A stretch of 64,000 nucleotides of DNA from NCBI GenBank assembly GCA_020466095.1, contig CM035809.1:4380223-4444222 (forward strand), read 5' to 3'. Below, piece after piece: positions 1-10,947 of this stretch; within the stretch, counting starts at the first letter, position 1, and the number at the start of each line of letters is the position of its first letter. The notes beneath the pieces are model-generated. The model worked only from the letters and a program-made list of their open reading frames with translations. It was not told where the DNA came from and ran no database searches. Position numbers and translations under genes: made by a program. This DNA is from Chlorops oryzae (Eukaryota; Arthropoda; Insecta; Diptera; Chloropidae).

Positions 1-1
1 T

Positions 2-1757
2 TTGAAAAAGCATCTCATGAAAAAACACAGATCAACATATGAAACAATCGTTCCATGCGCTGTGTCAGATGCAGCAGTTGTGGATGCTCCTACACCATCA
101 ACTTCAGAGTGTACAGAATCTACTAATCCTGCGATTAAAACAAATGAAACCAGTTTGCAGCAGACTAAGTTAAGTGCCTTTATTAAACGTCCAGTAGGTG
201 TAGTAAGAGAAAAAAAAATTAATTATTTAATTTTTAAAATGATAGTTAAGGACCTTCAGCCTTTTTCTGTTGTTGAAGACGAGGGTTTTTAAAGATCTTA
301 TCAATTACTTAGAGCCAGGATACAAAATGCCTTCAAGGTACATATTAAGCAATACTTTATTGATGCTCAATACTCAGAAGTAGAAAAAAAATTAAAAGAA
401 GAATTGGAGAATGCAAAATATGTATCGATCACCACCGATGGCTGGACTTCAAGAGCAACAACTTCTTACCAAGCTGTAACAGCCCATTATTTATTAAATT
501 GGGAGATGAAGTCGGCTTTATTAGGATGCTTTGAATGTCATGAGCCACACGGCCGAATATATTAAAAATGAGCTGAATAGGTTGCTCTTGCATTGGAGCA
601 TACAAAATAAAATATTTGTATGCGTTACAGATAACGCAGCGAACATGAAGGCGGCTATACGATTAACAAATTATGAGCATTTGCCGTGTATCGCTCACAC
701 TCTTAATTTGGTGGTGCGTGCAGGACTCCAGGACTGTGAACTCGGGGAGCTGATAAAAAAAATAAAAGCCATTGTGGAACATTTCCACAAGAGTCCAATA
801 GCTACCAAAAAACTAATTGCAATGCAGGAACAGCTAAGGCCCAATCAAAAACCCTTGAAGCTAAAAATGGACGTAGTGACCAGATGGAATAGTACCCTTG
901 ACATGATCGAGAGGATTTGTTTGCTTCAAGAACCTCTAGAAGCATCTCTTGGAATCCTACACAATCCGGTAGCAAATCTTTCGGAAAGCGAATGGCAGAC
1001 GCTGCCAGAAATAAAAAAAATTTTGAAGCCATTCAAGCAACTCACTGAAGAAATGTCTGCAGAAAAAAAAGTGACTGTTTCAATGATCCTGGCTTCAACA
1101 GAAATTATGATTAGAAATTTTCGCCATTTAGATACAAATTTATCTACAGCTATAGGAAAGAAACTGGCAAATAAAATAACAACAGAATTTAAAAGTAGAT
1201 TCAAAAATTGTTCCAGGAACCCAGTGTTATCTAAAGCGGCACTGTTAGACCCGCGTTTTAAGAAGCTGGCATTTAGCTTTGATGCATCAAGCTATGAGTG
1301 TGCCAAGGATGCATTGAAAATTGAACTGCAAAAAAAGTCTAATCTTCAAAAGCAATCTATAGAACCTAACGAGAACGAATCCACGTTAGCTGTATCTACC
1401 GACAAAACCGATGATGATAGCGACTCAATATGGAAAGACTTTGACGCTTTCGCAATGTCAGCGTCTGATTCGAACTCAATTGTTAGCAGCAGCATAATCA
1501 CCATGAGACAGTATCTAGAAGAACGCATTGTTCCTCGAAATGAGTGTCCTTTGAAATGGTGGAAGCCGCGGGAAATTCTTTACCCCGAACTCTCAAACTT
1601 GGCTCAGAAATATTTATCAGTAATGGCTACCTCGGTACCATCTGAAAGGACATTTTCCAAATCGGGCCAAATATTAAGTGAGAGGCGCAGCTCTATTCTA
1701 CCAGAGCGGATGGAGAAGATTCTATTTCTAAATATGAATCACAGATTTCTGCCATAA
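2..1757 (+). pseudogene. hAT (ZBED-type) transposase, 5'-truncated and frameshifted
   Basis: This is the remains of a hAT-superfamily DNA transposase, the enzyme that cuts and pastes its element via an RNase H-like fold. The window opens just after the BED zinc finger (KKHLMKKH resembles its end). Readable blocks are: EGFKDLINYLEPGY-type sequence after 281; DGWTS at 437-451, a typical first catalytic Asp region; VTDNAANM from about 628; CIAHTLNLVV from about 688; and the C-terminal hAT dimerisation block (ATSVPSERTFSKSG, then ILSERRSSI) at about 1627-1710, with a stop at 1755-1757. Three frame changes break it: a T-run at 285-290, a shift at about 340-370 and another at about 545. The longest intact piece is 531-1757 (408 codons). 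Family assignment is firm from the C-terminus; loss of function is inferred from the frameshifts. Confidence 0.88.
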
Positions 1758-2529
1758 AATGTTTTTTAATATGTTTTTATATCGCAGATTTTAAATGTTA
1801 ACGTTAGAATACGTTATTGTTACACTTTTGGTTGAATTATGTTTTCATTTTGTTATGTTTGATTTCATTTTAAGCAAAACTATATATGGGCAATTCCACA
1901 GAAATCGATGAGGAGAAAAAAAATTTTTTTTCGATTAAAGTTGGAAAAAAATATCAATAATAGTTGAACAGATATGTAATCTATACGTTGCTGTCAAATT
2001 CATATAGTGCATCCTTTTCTCGCAAGTGGACACGCGTGTTTTGTAAAAAAGCTTAAATTATTCGAAGAAAAATGTCAAACGTCGAAAATTTTCCCAAGGT
2101 CAGCAAATGAAACATGTATATATTTTTTCGATATATAACTAAGCCCAATTATGGTTAACAATCAAGAGCTTTAGATTAAGCTGGCAAAAGTACGAAAAGT
2201 ATAATTTTAAGCGACGCAGGCAGTAATTGCATTTGGCCGCAAAGTTTGTGTAACATACCAACGCTAAATGCAACAAAGTTAGTGTCAAAGTAAAGCATGT
2301 CGATGAAATAAATGCTCTTTATTTTTTCCTCTAAGTATTCGAAATTGTTCAAAGAATACCGTTAAAAAAAATTTAATTTATGGATTATTTTTAATTTTAA
2401 ATATCATTAAAAAGCTGTAACGTACCAACGCTTTCATGATTGTTAGCCTGACAAGGTACCGGTCGCAGTTTGAAATGTGCTAAGATCTATGTAACTTGAA
2501 AATAGTATGTAAATGTTTTATTCGGGCAT

Positions 2530-2729
2530 GTGATTGGATTCCCTTTCCCCAAATTTTGGGGAAAGGGAATTTCGTTCCTCCAATATTTTGAAGAATGTAT
2601 GAAAATTTTGAAAGAAATGACATTGTAAAAAACAAAAGAGCGGCTATACGATAAAATTTTCGAATTAAAAAATTTCGAACATATTTAAATTCCCGAGTAT
2701 TTATTTCAATTTCCCGGGAATCCAATCAC
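2530..2729. repeat. 200-bp inverted-repeat segment, GTGATTGGATTCCC
   Basis: GTGATTGGATTCCC at 2530-2543 is matched by its exact complement at 2716-2729. A second, shorter dyad (TTCCCTTTCCCC / GGGGAAAGGGAA) lies just inside the left end at about 2540-2572. It may be a small MITE nested in the 1887-3503 element, or part of it. No clear target duplication is visible. Confidence 0.5.
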
Positions 2730-2734
2730 ACACC

Positions 2735-3094
2735 TTGTTTTTTTATATTTGTTGGATAGAAGTCTTTGATACGCACAAACCATCCAAACCATCAAAATTT
2801 CCCAAAGGGGTGTGCAAACCCGATATAGCCACCGTCGATCCAACCCTGTTTTGGACATACGCAGTTTTAAAGGATAAACGATCACGCCTCATTTTTTTAC
2901 TTGATGAGCAGGAGGTACCCTCATTTGATGAAACACCTGGGTGTTTCAAACAGATGCAAAAAGATAGTATTCCCGGCACACGAAGTCTGCCGGGCATAAA
3001 AAGCTTCTATACTATTCAGAAGGTTAATTTTATAGATTTAGGTCAAATCTTTTGTAAAAATATTTTTTACTTTGATATCTCTATGACAGTTTGA
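2735..3094 (+). pseudogene. Unrecognised protein remnant inside the 1.6-kb element
   Basis: An open frame of 119 codons has no ATG near its start. Its middle has a normal mixed amino-acid composition, including VDPTLFWTYAVLKDK, LIFLLDEQEVPSFDE and a well-formed stretch SIPGTRSLPGIKSFYTI. The composition is unlike the Ser/Leu or Lys/Asn bias of random frames in this window. It is centrally placed in the 1887-3503 element, so it may be the decayed tail of that element's own protein. I do not recognise the family and assign no function. Confidence 0.3.
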
Positions 3095-4371
3095 TTTCAA
3101 AAATTTTTATGTAACATACCAACGTAACGTACCAACAGGCGCATAATATTTTTTAAAATTTATCAACACATATTTCTTGGGTTTTTTAATGCAAATCATC
3201 GAAAGTAACCTTTTTTACATAATTCATAAAAATTTTGTAAAACTACATTCAGTAGGAGAGCAGAGTTTTCACAATATCTGCCGCTCTCTCAAAACAGCTA
3301 GAAAAATTTGTAACGTACCAACGCCTTTTAGTCACCATTACCAGGATGCCCCATGGACTTTTTTCAAAATTATATATTGTATTTTCTAGAACTCATGCCT
3401 ATCTTTATTTACTGGAAAAGCTCGACATTGTGTTTAAAAAACTTAAGAAGTTATGTGCCCAAAATTAAAAAAAGTGTAACGTACCAACAAATGGAATTGC
3501 CCATATATGTTGATTTTTCTCTAGAATATTATTTAAGTTTTTTTTGTCAATAAATAATTTGGGACACCTATTTGTTGCTTTTTTCAATATAACCGATGCA
3601 TTCTGGATTGCGATGTTGTGATGTAACATAAGCTCACTGTTAAAATTTGCAAAATAGTTAATCCATTTCAAATTTTTAGATTTCCTCAACAATTCAGTAA
3701 TAGTTCTACACTTAACCTATTAAAGCAATGTAATATGTATGCACACTAGAGTGAGTCAATTTTTTCATCGATCGGGAGTATAGCAGAATCGTAATCTATG
3801 GAAAATTGTAAGAAAGAAACCCTAGGTCTAAAATTAAAACTGACCCTCCGCTACACGACCTATAGTTTTCTTCATGAATCTGTTAGTACACATATTAAAA
3901 ATTCAAAATTTTGCGAAGCACATATTGAAATTCCTAATTTTTTAGGTTTTGAATTGGTTGAGTAATTTTCCTCTTGACGTAAAAAATCTAAAAAAAAAAA
4001 AGCCAAATGCAATGAAAAAGAGCCAGAGCGGCAAGCGAAAAATAAAGAGCCAGTTCTGGCACCAAAGCGCCAACTGTAGCAGCCGTAGTTATTAGTTTTC
4101 AGAAGTAACTAGTAACGATACGATAGTAACGAGTACTAATTGTTATAGTAACGAAAACATACGGGTACGCTATTTTTCGTTACTCTTACACCTCTAATGC
4201 AATCATATGAATAACATGAAGAAATAATCAAAATCGGATTTGATTTTGCACCACAGCAAAAAGAGAAGCAATGAACGACACGAAAAAGAATTTTAAGTGT
4301 TTTAAGGGGAAAGCGTGAAGTCGGGAAAAGATAAAAAAGGAGAAGGTTGATAAATATAGAGTGGTGAACGG

Positions 4372-4602
4372 AAATAGTGACCGGTTGAAATAGGTTGAAG
4401 GAAGTGGGCCAGGTAAGTGAGGGATAAAGGGGAGGGGATAGATCGGGAGTGATGGAGAGAAGAGAGGGAAGAATAGATTGAATTTGAGGTAGAAAGGAGA
4501 GGAAGGGACAGATTGAGGAAGAGAAATAGAGAGAGGAAAATAGTGGCCGATTGAAATAGGTTGAACGGGGACAGGTGGGTGAGGGATTACGGGAAGGGGA
4601 TA
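4372..4602 (+). repeat. Purine-rich direct repeat, two copies 166 bp apart
   Basis: A block of about 65 bp beginning AAATAGTGACCGGTTGAAAT at 4372 recurs with a few changes at 4538. Both copies contain GGTTGAA and GTGAGGGAT and are embedded in a G/A-rich stretch (about 4290-4605). The long open frame on the minus strand here is explained by this composition. No gene is proposed. Confidence 0.7.
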
Positions 4603-4605
4603 ATA

Positions 4606-6450
4606 TAATATGCCACTTCCTGAAAAGCATACAAATGTTGATAGATATAAAAGACCGATTTAGCTGCACAAATGCATCTAGAACCAAAAGTGCTATGTAT
4701 TTACATACTACTTACATTCTTTAATTCTGGACTTCAAATAACTCACGTCAGTGTCGCGCCCATATGAATATCATTAGATATGACTCAATTAACGGGAAAA
4801 AGAGCCTGCATTGGAGAAAGTTTTCGATTTCTCTTTATCGAAACCAGGCACATTTCACTTTGAAAAATATACCCCATTCAAAATGTCATCTTCAACTCGA
4901 AATTCCTTTCAAAACACCTCCGCATGTAATCATTGTAAAATTTATAGCAATATGGCAGCGCTGTTTAAATTTCATAAAAGTCACGTAGGCCACAGTCAGC
5001 TGGCTGAATGCTCCATCAAAGAGTAGGTACAATATAATAAAAAATAATATATGAACACTCTTTGGCTTCATAAACAAATCAAATTACAACAAATCAACGT
5101 TTGTGTGTGTGTGTGTGTGTTAGATTGCTTGCATTCGAATTCATCTTTTTCATCGAATGCAGTTGAACACCTTTTCAATATCAGTTGCATTTTTTTTCGT
5201 AATTTTATTCATTGAATTCATATCGATTTATCGCTCTTGATTTTCATTCTGATTGCATTTTTTATACTTTTTTTTTTTATTTAATTTTCTAAATACATAA
5301 ATTTCAATATTATTTTGAAGAAGAAAAAAAATTGAATAATTGAAAAAAAGATCACTTCAAGGTAATAGGAGAGAGCATAAACGAGAGTATGTTTGTATGC
5401 ATGTATGAATGTGAGCACGTACTCATGCCGAAAGGAGAGCAACATCTGCTTATGACAGGTGAAGTGCTACTTAAAAAATGATGAAAAAAAGCAATTGTTA
5501 TGACGTGAAGTTGACGGCATGCTCGTTTGAAATTTTCTGGCGCGCACTCGCTCTCTCTCTCTTTCACACACACACACTAAGGTGGTTGCTTGCATTGAAA
5601 TCACATGGCAGACAGGTGTAGTAGTAGCCCCTCCGAGGAGATTAATGTTTATTGATTTTTCTTTTTGTTTTTTTAATCTTAATTCCGATCGCGCTGAGTA
5701 TTTCGAAAAATATGCGGAATTCAATAATTTTCTCAGCTGTAGCGGCTTCGGCTATTCATTCCTAGAACTTACGACCGACCCGAGAAACCTGTTTTCATCG
5801 TGTTTCAATGACTTTTTCGTTTTCGATCATTAGCTTGATCGTTGTAATGCCTCTTCGGAGCACGTACTGCCACCATTCCTCTCATCGCCTTTTGTGCCGC
5901 TGCTGCGGCTGTTGAGCAATAGTTCTATTTCTGACTCGGATTGGTAAAACGTGTCTAACAGCTTCAGGGCACCATTTTTGGTAACAGCTGCTCTTCTCTC
6001 TGCCTCAGCCTAAGTAGATTCTCAAATGCGGCTTTCAAACTTGTTTACGAAGCGCGTTGAGGAATTTTATTGAATTTTTTTTCTTTCTTCTCTCCTTTGT
6101 AAGTGAACACTTGAAACTACGTAAGTTGTAAATTAAAACCAATTAAAGCCGTTAACTTTATTAAGCATTGCAGGATTTTATATGGGAAATGATTTTTATG
6201 CTGCTTCTTTATTGGTTATACAACATGGAGGATTTCTTTCTGCTGAGAATTGCGTATGGGAAAAATATCAAGTCTAAAAAAAAATTCGCTTTTGTTTAAC
6301 ATTCTGCTTTGGGTTTGATTGTATTTACATTCATCTAACACCACTTAATGTTATTCAATATTCTTATATATTAACCTTTTTAAAATATTCCGTTTAATAT
6401 TTGTATTCTTAGCTTCAATTTTCTTCGAATTTTTTTATCCTAGTACATAT
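4606..6450. other. Unassigned AT-rich DNA with short microsatellites
   Basis: No supported gene. It holds a (GT)n run at about 5101-5120 and a (CT)n-(CA)n compound microsatellite at about 5549-5577. TATGGCAGCGCTG at about 4950-4962 resembles a lone right terminus of the CAGTGCTGCCA hAT family. The stretch at about 5740-6020 is somewhat GC-richer and could be host sequence, but no exon signal is convincing. Confidence 0.5.
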
Positions 6451-6454
6451 ATCT

Positions 6455-7245
6455 TGAATTTTTTCCATTTTTCTATTTTTCCCTTTCTGTTTTCCTTTCT
6501 TTTTCCTTTACTCTTATTTTCTTTCACTTTATCTCTTTTTCGGTCTCCCTTTCCCCTCTTTTTCCCTTTCTCATTTACCGAACTTTGTCAATTTCCTCTT
6601 CCGACACTATTTCTCTCCTTCTTATTCCCCCTCTCTCATTATTATTTTCTCTCTCTCTCTCTCTTACTCTCTCTCATTCTCTCTTTATATCTCTACATTT
6701 ATATATATGACCATCCCTCTTTATCTCCATATCCTTCCTCGTCTCTCCTATCTCCCTTCACCTATCTTTATCTATCTTCATCTCTCTTCATCTCTCTTCG
6801 TCTCTCTTCGTCTCTCTTCATTTCTCTTAATCTCTCTTAATCTCTCTTCATTTGTCTTCATTTGTCTTCATCTCTCTTCATCTCAACATCTGTCAACATC
6901 TCTCAACATCTCTCTACATATCTCTTCGCCCCCTTTCATATTTCTATATATCTCTTCATCTCTCCTCACCTCTGTACGTTTCACGCTCTGTCTATCTCAC
7001 TGTCTGTCTCTTTCTGTCTCTCTCTCTCTCTATCTGTTTCTTTCTTTGTCTGCCTCTGTCTGTTTCTTTCTCTCTCTGTCTCTCTCTGTTTCACTCTCTC
7101 TGACTCTCACTCTCTCTTTGTCTCTCTCGGTCTCTCTCTTCATCACTTCTTCTCCTTTTCTATCAAATTTTCTGCCCTATTCCGCACTTCTTTATTTCAC
7201 TTCTTGCTCTCTCTCTCTCTCTTCTAAGCCTTCCATCTTTCTCAG
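6455..7245 (+). repeat. Polypyrimidine array 1 (TCTCTCTTCA-type)
   Basis: About 800 bp almost purely of C and T on the + strand. Between about 6770 and 6900 it is a 10-bp tandem repeat, variants of TCTCTCTTCA / TCTCTCTTCG / TCTCTCAACA. Elsewhere it is irregular CTCTCT. Long Ser/Leu/Phe-rich open frames are a by-product of the composition, not genes. Confidence 0.95.
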
Positions 7246-8629
7246 ACCTTTGGATACAAACTAAATTATTGAAAAGTGTTCCCGATTGAATTTTAAATGT
7301 CAATTCAATGATCTTAATTGTCACATGCCATTCCTCATGAATTGACGTCACCTTACAAATATTTTAACTGTTAAGGCAGGCACGGTTTCAAACATAAATC
7401 CGCCCATTTCTGACCCACTGTCGAATTCTTAAAATAGCTGAACTTTGCTTTGCAATGCGACACAATCGCGTGTAAGGAAATCGTGAATATCTAAATAGAA
7501 TGATTCACTTGAGTTACGTCAAAATAAGTGACAAAACTATAGTTAAAGTCTTAGAGTATTGCCCTTTTGAGAAAGGTGCCTGCATGTTAATAATCCAAGT
7601 TCTCATATAAAAATAGCCATGGGAAATTTTCTTGAGTGTATTAATCTTTCGTATACGTCAGAATGTATTGAAAATTACCGTTTGAAAAGTTCCTCTTGTA
7701 TCCGTTGAATAATATTCTAAACTAAGTAACAATATTCCGCAAGGGGTTCTTTTAATTCACTATAAAAGGATAAGGGAATCTATATTTAATTTCATTCTTA
7801 ATCTTCTGGGGAAGGATCACGCCATGCTCCGGTCTTTCAAGTGTCCATACATTTCCGTAATTTGTGTGACATTTTCCCTTTCTCTAAAAATCCCCACTCA
7901 TGTGCATTCGAACAGCTGTCAACATGGCTACCTTTCAATTGACCATACAAAAACCACAAACAAATTTATTGAGAGGGAACAAAAGGGTGAATACACATAA
8001 AGAAATAAAAAAATAAAAAGGATAAGTCTTATCGTTTCGCAAATCGAACATGTGTCATCGTGTCATAACGCCGTCTCCGGAATAGTACATATGTATGTAC
8101 ATGTCACGAACAAGTGCAATTGCAATTGAGGGGGAAAATGAATGGGGAGTTACCAGCAATGACAGACACATACATTCAAACTCGATTGTGGCACAATGGC
8201 ACGTTGTTGAGAGAGTTTAAAGCTTTTAAAATAAACTGTTATGTTACGACTTCGTACGCTTTAATTGTCGTCGATTTTCTTTTTATGTCCAGGAAGGTCG
8301 TTAAATCTTGAACGGCTCTTAAGTTCGAAAGGAAATGTAAGTGCTCAGATGGATAATAAAGACGAATCGTTGACCTTTCAATCAGTAGGGATTTGACGCA
8401 GCAGCAGGGAATGATGACATAGGTGTCTTTTTAAGGTCCTCAGGTATACATTGGATTTATATGTTTATTACTTGAAACAATTGAATGGATTGGAATTACA
8501 TGCAGTAATAATTTTTCCTATCTTTCAATACCCAGCTCATGTCGTGGATATTGTGTAGCTTTTCTGTTTCTGATCTTCTTTGTTTTCCCATTATTCGTTG
8601 TATCACAACGGGCTCATGTGAGGCCTAAG
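7246..8629. other. Unassigned low-copy-looking DNA
   Basis: No supported gene, TIR pair or long repeat. Codon-like stretches are short and lack splice-site context. A TACATATGTATGTACATGT microsatellite, common in fly genomes, is at about 8086-8104. Confidence 0.5.
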
Positions 8630-9007
8630 CACAGCCGTAACTAGGAATATCCAGGCGGTGCGTTGCACGGGGGCCCCCAGCTCTGAAGAGCCCCGAAGAT
8701 ATTTTTTTAGTTATCATTTCAAAGTATGAGGTAGAAAAGATCGTCGATAATGTTTTTATTACATATAAAATTGGTTTTACTTTTTTATGGAAGAGAAAGG
8801 GAAAAACAAGGACTCGAAAGATGGAATCAAAACAAAAATGACAATCTGATTTCGCATTAGGCATCGAGTAGTGTTTTCCAATTCTGTTTCCAATTTCTCA
8901 AGATTTTTGAACCTTTTTGTAATACACTTCGAAAAAGCTTTGAAATGTCTTTTTTTTTGTTTAGAAATTCATTTTCAAGGGCCCCCAAGACCTTCGCTAC
9001 GGCTATG
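8630..9007. mobile_element. hAT-type MITE with perfect 8-bp target duplication
   Basis: The left end CACAGCCGTAACTAGG pairs with the right end, whose complement reads CATAGCCGTAGCGAAGG. The element is bounded on both sides by the identical 8-bp GGCCTAAG (8622-8629 and 9008-9015), as made by hAT transposases. Just inside both ends are GGGGGCCC-type blocks. It has no transposase, so it is non-autonomous. The terminal AGCGTAGCGAAGG-like sequence relates it to the element at 48169-48320. Confidence 0.82.
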
Positions 9008-9063
9008 GGCCTAAGTATGTCACCCTTAATAGTGGCTGCCACACTAACCTTACCTAAGCTAAA

Positions 9064-9822
9064 ACCATACCATACCATACCATTCATACCATACCATACC
9101 AATACCATATTTAACCATACCATACCATACCATACCTACCAACCTTACCTTACCTAACCTAACCTTACCTACCATACCATACCAAACCAACCATACCTAC
9201 CATACCATACCATACCATACCATACCATACCATACCATACCATACCAACCATACCTACCATACCATACCTTACCTTACCTAACCTAACCTAACCTAACCT
9301 TACCTTACCATAACCATACCATACCATCCAACCATACCATACCATACCATACCACACCTTACCTTACCTTACCTACCTTAAACCTACCTAACCAAAACCT
9401 AACCTAACCTAACCTAACCTAACCTAACCTAACCTAACCTAACCTTAACCTTACCATACCTAACCTTACCTACCTTACCATACCAAATACCTTACCCTTA
9501 CCTTACCTTACCTTACCTTACCTTACCTTACCTTCCTTACCTTACCTTACCTTACCTTACCTTACCTTACCTTACCTACCTTACCTTACCTTACCTTACT
9601 TACCTTACCTTACCTTACCCTACCTTACCTTCCTTACCTTACCTTACCTTACCTTCCTTACCTTACCTATCCTATCCTTTATCCTATCCTATCCTATCCT
9701 TCCTATCCTATCCATCCTAATCCAATCCAATCCAATCCAATCCAATCCAATCCTATCCTACCATCCTATCCTATCCTATCCTATCCTATCCTATCCTATC
9801 CTATCCTATCCTAACCTAACTT
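9064..9822 (+). repeat. Mosaic pentanucleotide array (CCATA, CCTTA, CCTAA, CCTAT, CCAAT)
   Basis: About 760 bp built almost entirely from pentamers of the form CCNNA/CCTAT. Sub-blocks run in order: CCATA (9064-9130, 9180-9250 and about 9310-9350), CCTTA mixed with CCTAA (9262-9305), CCTTA (9355-9395), CCTAA (about 9395-9445), CCTTA (about 9490-9665), CCTAT (9665-9715), CCAAT (9720-9752) and CCTAT (9755-9815). The CCTAA blocks equal the TTAGG repeat read on the other strand. Block homogeneity suggests replication slippage from a shared ancestor. Confidence 0.97.
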
Positions 9823-10093
9823 AGATATATAATGATATCTGACAAATTTTTAATGAAATATTGTCTATATCAGCTTTCTCTGCTTGTTTATAGTGAACCA
9901 ACAGATTCCTATTCAAGTGGCATTTTATGTTTCCTATCGGTGGGTGTTTTATGCAACGATGATTTTATAGAAGATTTTTTTATTTTTATTGCTATTTATA
10001 CTCTCAAAAATCTATGACCAACAGTGACTTTAATAATGGAAGATCTTAACTAGAGCTTTTGCCATTTCCTGTCTGTCGTCCTCTTTACAACTG

Positions 10094-10947
10094 CAGAGCT
10101 ATCAATAGTTGTCACCATCGATAGTCTGAACCATGAATAGTATCGATAGTACTATAGGAAGCTACATTTTAAAAATTGAACTAATTTGGTTTGCAAATTT
10201 TCGAGTTTTTATTAAAATAAATCAATGCGGTTAAATGTTATTCATAATAGAGCAGTCCTGCTATCATCTGGTACTGGGTATAAACATCAATCAAACCGAA
10301 ATCTAAGCTTGTCCGATTACAAGCACTTTTGATCTGTTTAATATCTAAATATCATCCCTGTTTTTTGAATGAATGATGTTCCTATAGTAAAAACTTACAA
10401 TATTTGATAAAATATTGTCAAAACATTTCCTTCCTGAATTTATAGCACGTGGGAATATACAAAAGGTGGATTTTTAAACCTTTCTTACTTAATTTTCAGG
10501 AATATATCCACACTTTTTATCCATAGTATATGCAGAACAGCGTGTCTCTTATAATTCTCATTTGGTTTATAAAATTGACACATAAGAATCGCAGAATCTT
10601 CGTATAATTATCACGGCGTTTGTCTTATTTATGGGGTTTTCCTCTTTAGTACTGGAGCAGTGATGCCAGATCGTGGGTTTTTTCACTCAAACAACGTGCC
10701 ATGGGGAAAATGGGTAGTTTTTTCGCATTCTTACACAGAAATTTATACATAGTTCTAACTTAAATACGGAAATATTTAGGAATCGGTCTACTTAAAACAA
10801 AGCCCTCTATCACTGCCAGCACTACCACCTTTCCAAGGGTAAAGCCAATGTCAACGAATCAAAACTATCGATAGTCGTTAAAACACCATGTATGTTTTCG
10901 ATAGTTTGATACCATCGATAGTGCTATCAATTGTTTCTCTAGCTCTA
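10094..10947. mobile_element. Possible TIR element rich in ATCGATAGT palindromes
   Basis: The left end reads CAGAGCTATCAATAG, then CCATCGATAGT and GTATCGATAGTAC. The right end, on the other strand, reads TAGAGCTAGAG, ATTGATAGCAC and CTATCGATGG. The two ends thus carry the same set of motifs in inverted order, with several TATCGATA-like palindromes at 10120-10160 and 10865-10930. No target duplication was found, so the exact ends are uncertain. CAGTGATGCCAG at 10658 inside it looks like a solo end of another hAT family. Confidence 0.38.

Larger units (their letters stand above)
2249..3491 (+). repeat. Six copies of TGTAACRTACCAACR
   Basis: Near-identical 15-bp motifs start at 2249, 2416, 3110, 3124, 3309 and 3475, all in the same orientation. 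The third and fourth overlap in tandem. R is A or G. The copies are clustered towards the right half of the 1887-3503 element and the last is adjacent to its right TIR. This spacing is typical of transposase-binding subterminal repeats, though the binding role is inference. Confidence 0.85.
1887..3503. mobile_element. 1.6-kb TIR element, TGGGCAATTCCA family
   Basis: The ends are perfect 12-bp inverted repeats: TGGGCAATTCCA at 1887-1898 and its complement at 3492-3503. They are flanked by TATATA (1881-1886) and TATATG (3504-3509), a possible 6-bp target duplication with one mismatch; a shorter AT-rich duplication cannot be excluded. Inside are six copies of TGTAACRTACCAAC, the last lying directly against the right TIR. 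There is also a 200-bp inner inverted repeat (2530-2729) and a protein-like remnant (2735-3094). I cannot name the superfamily. The paired TIRs and ordered internal repeats make a DNA transposon likely. Confidence 0.62.
1..4196 (+). mobile_element. Possible full extent of the hAT element to its 3' terminus
   Basis: Read from the minus strand, the stretch ending near 4196 starts TAGAGGTGTAAGAGTAACG, followed by several GTAACGA-type blocks (4100-4175). This resembles the ends of ZBED-type hAT elements, so it could be the 3' end of the transposon whose transposase lies at 2-1757. If so, the 1887-3503 element is nested inside it. The 5' end is outside the window, so the TIR pairing and 8-bp target duplication cannot be tested here. 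The intervening 1758-1886 and 3510-4100 are AT-rich with no coding signal. The boundary is inference. Confidence 0.35.

Noticed and set aside
4136..4687. 183-codon open frame on the minus strand
   Set aside because: Explained by purine-rich direct repeats; composition-biased and without any recognisable domain.
6454..7264. Long overlapping Ser/Leu/Phe-rich open frames
   Set aside because: They lie wholly in a polypyrimidine array, are open in several frames at once and have no domain; the same applies to 17681-18510 and 37572-38392.
9065..9157. Open frames reading through the pentamer array
   Set aside because: Five-base repeats shift frame every unit; the proteins are repeat artefacts.
9262..9445. 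Telomere (TTAGG/CCTAA) array
   Set aside because: The CCTAA blocks are short and grade into other pentamers in an internal array, and flies are known to lack TTAGG telomeres.
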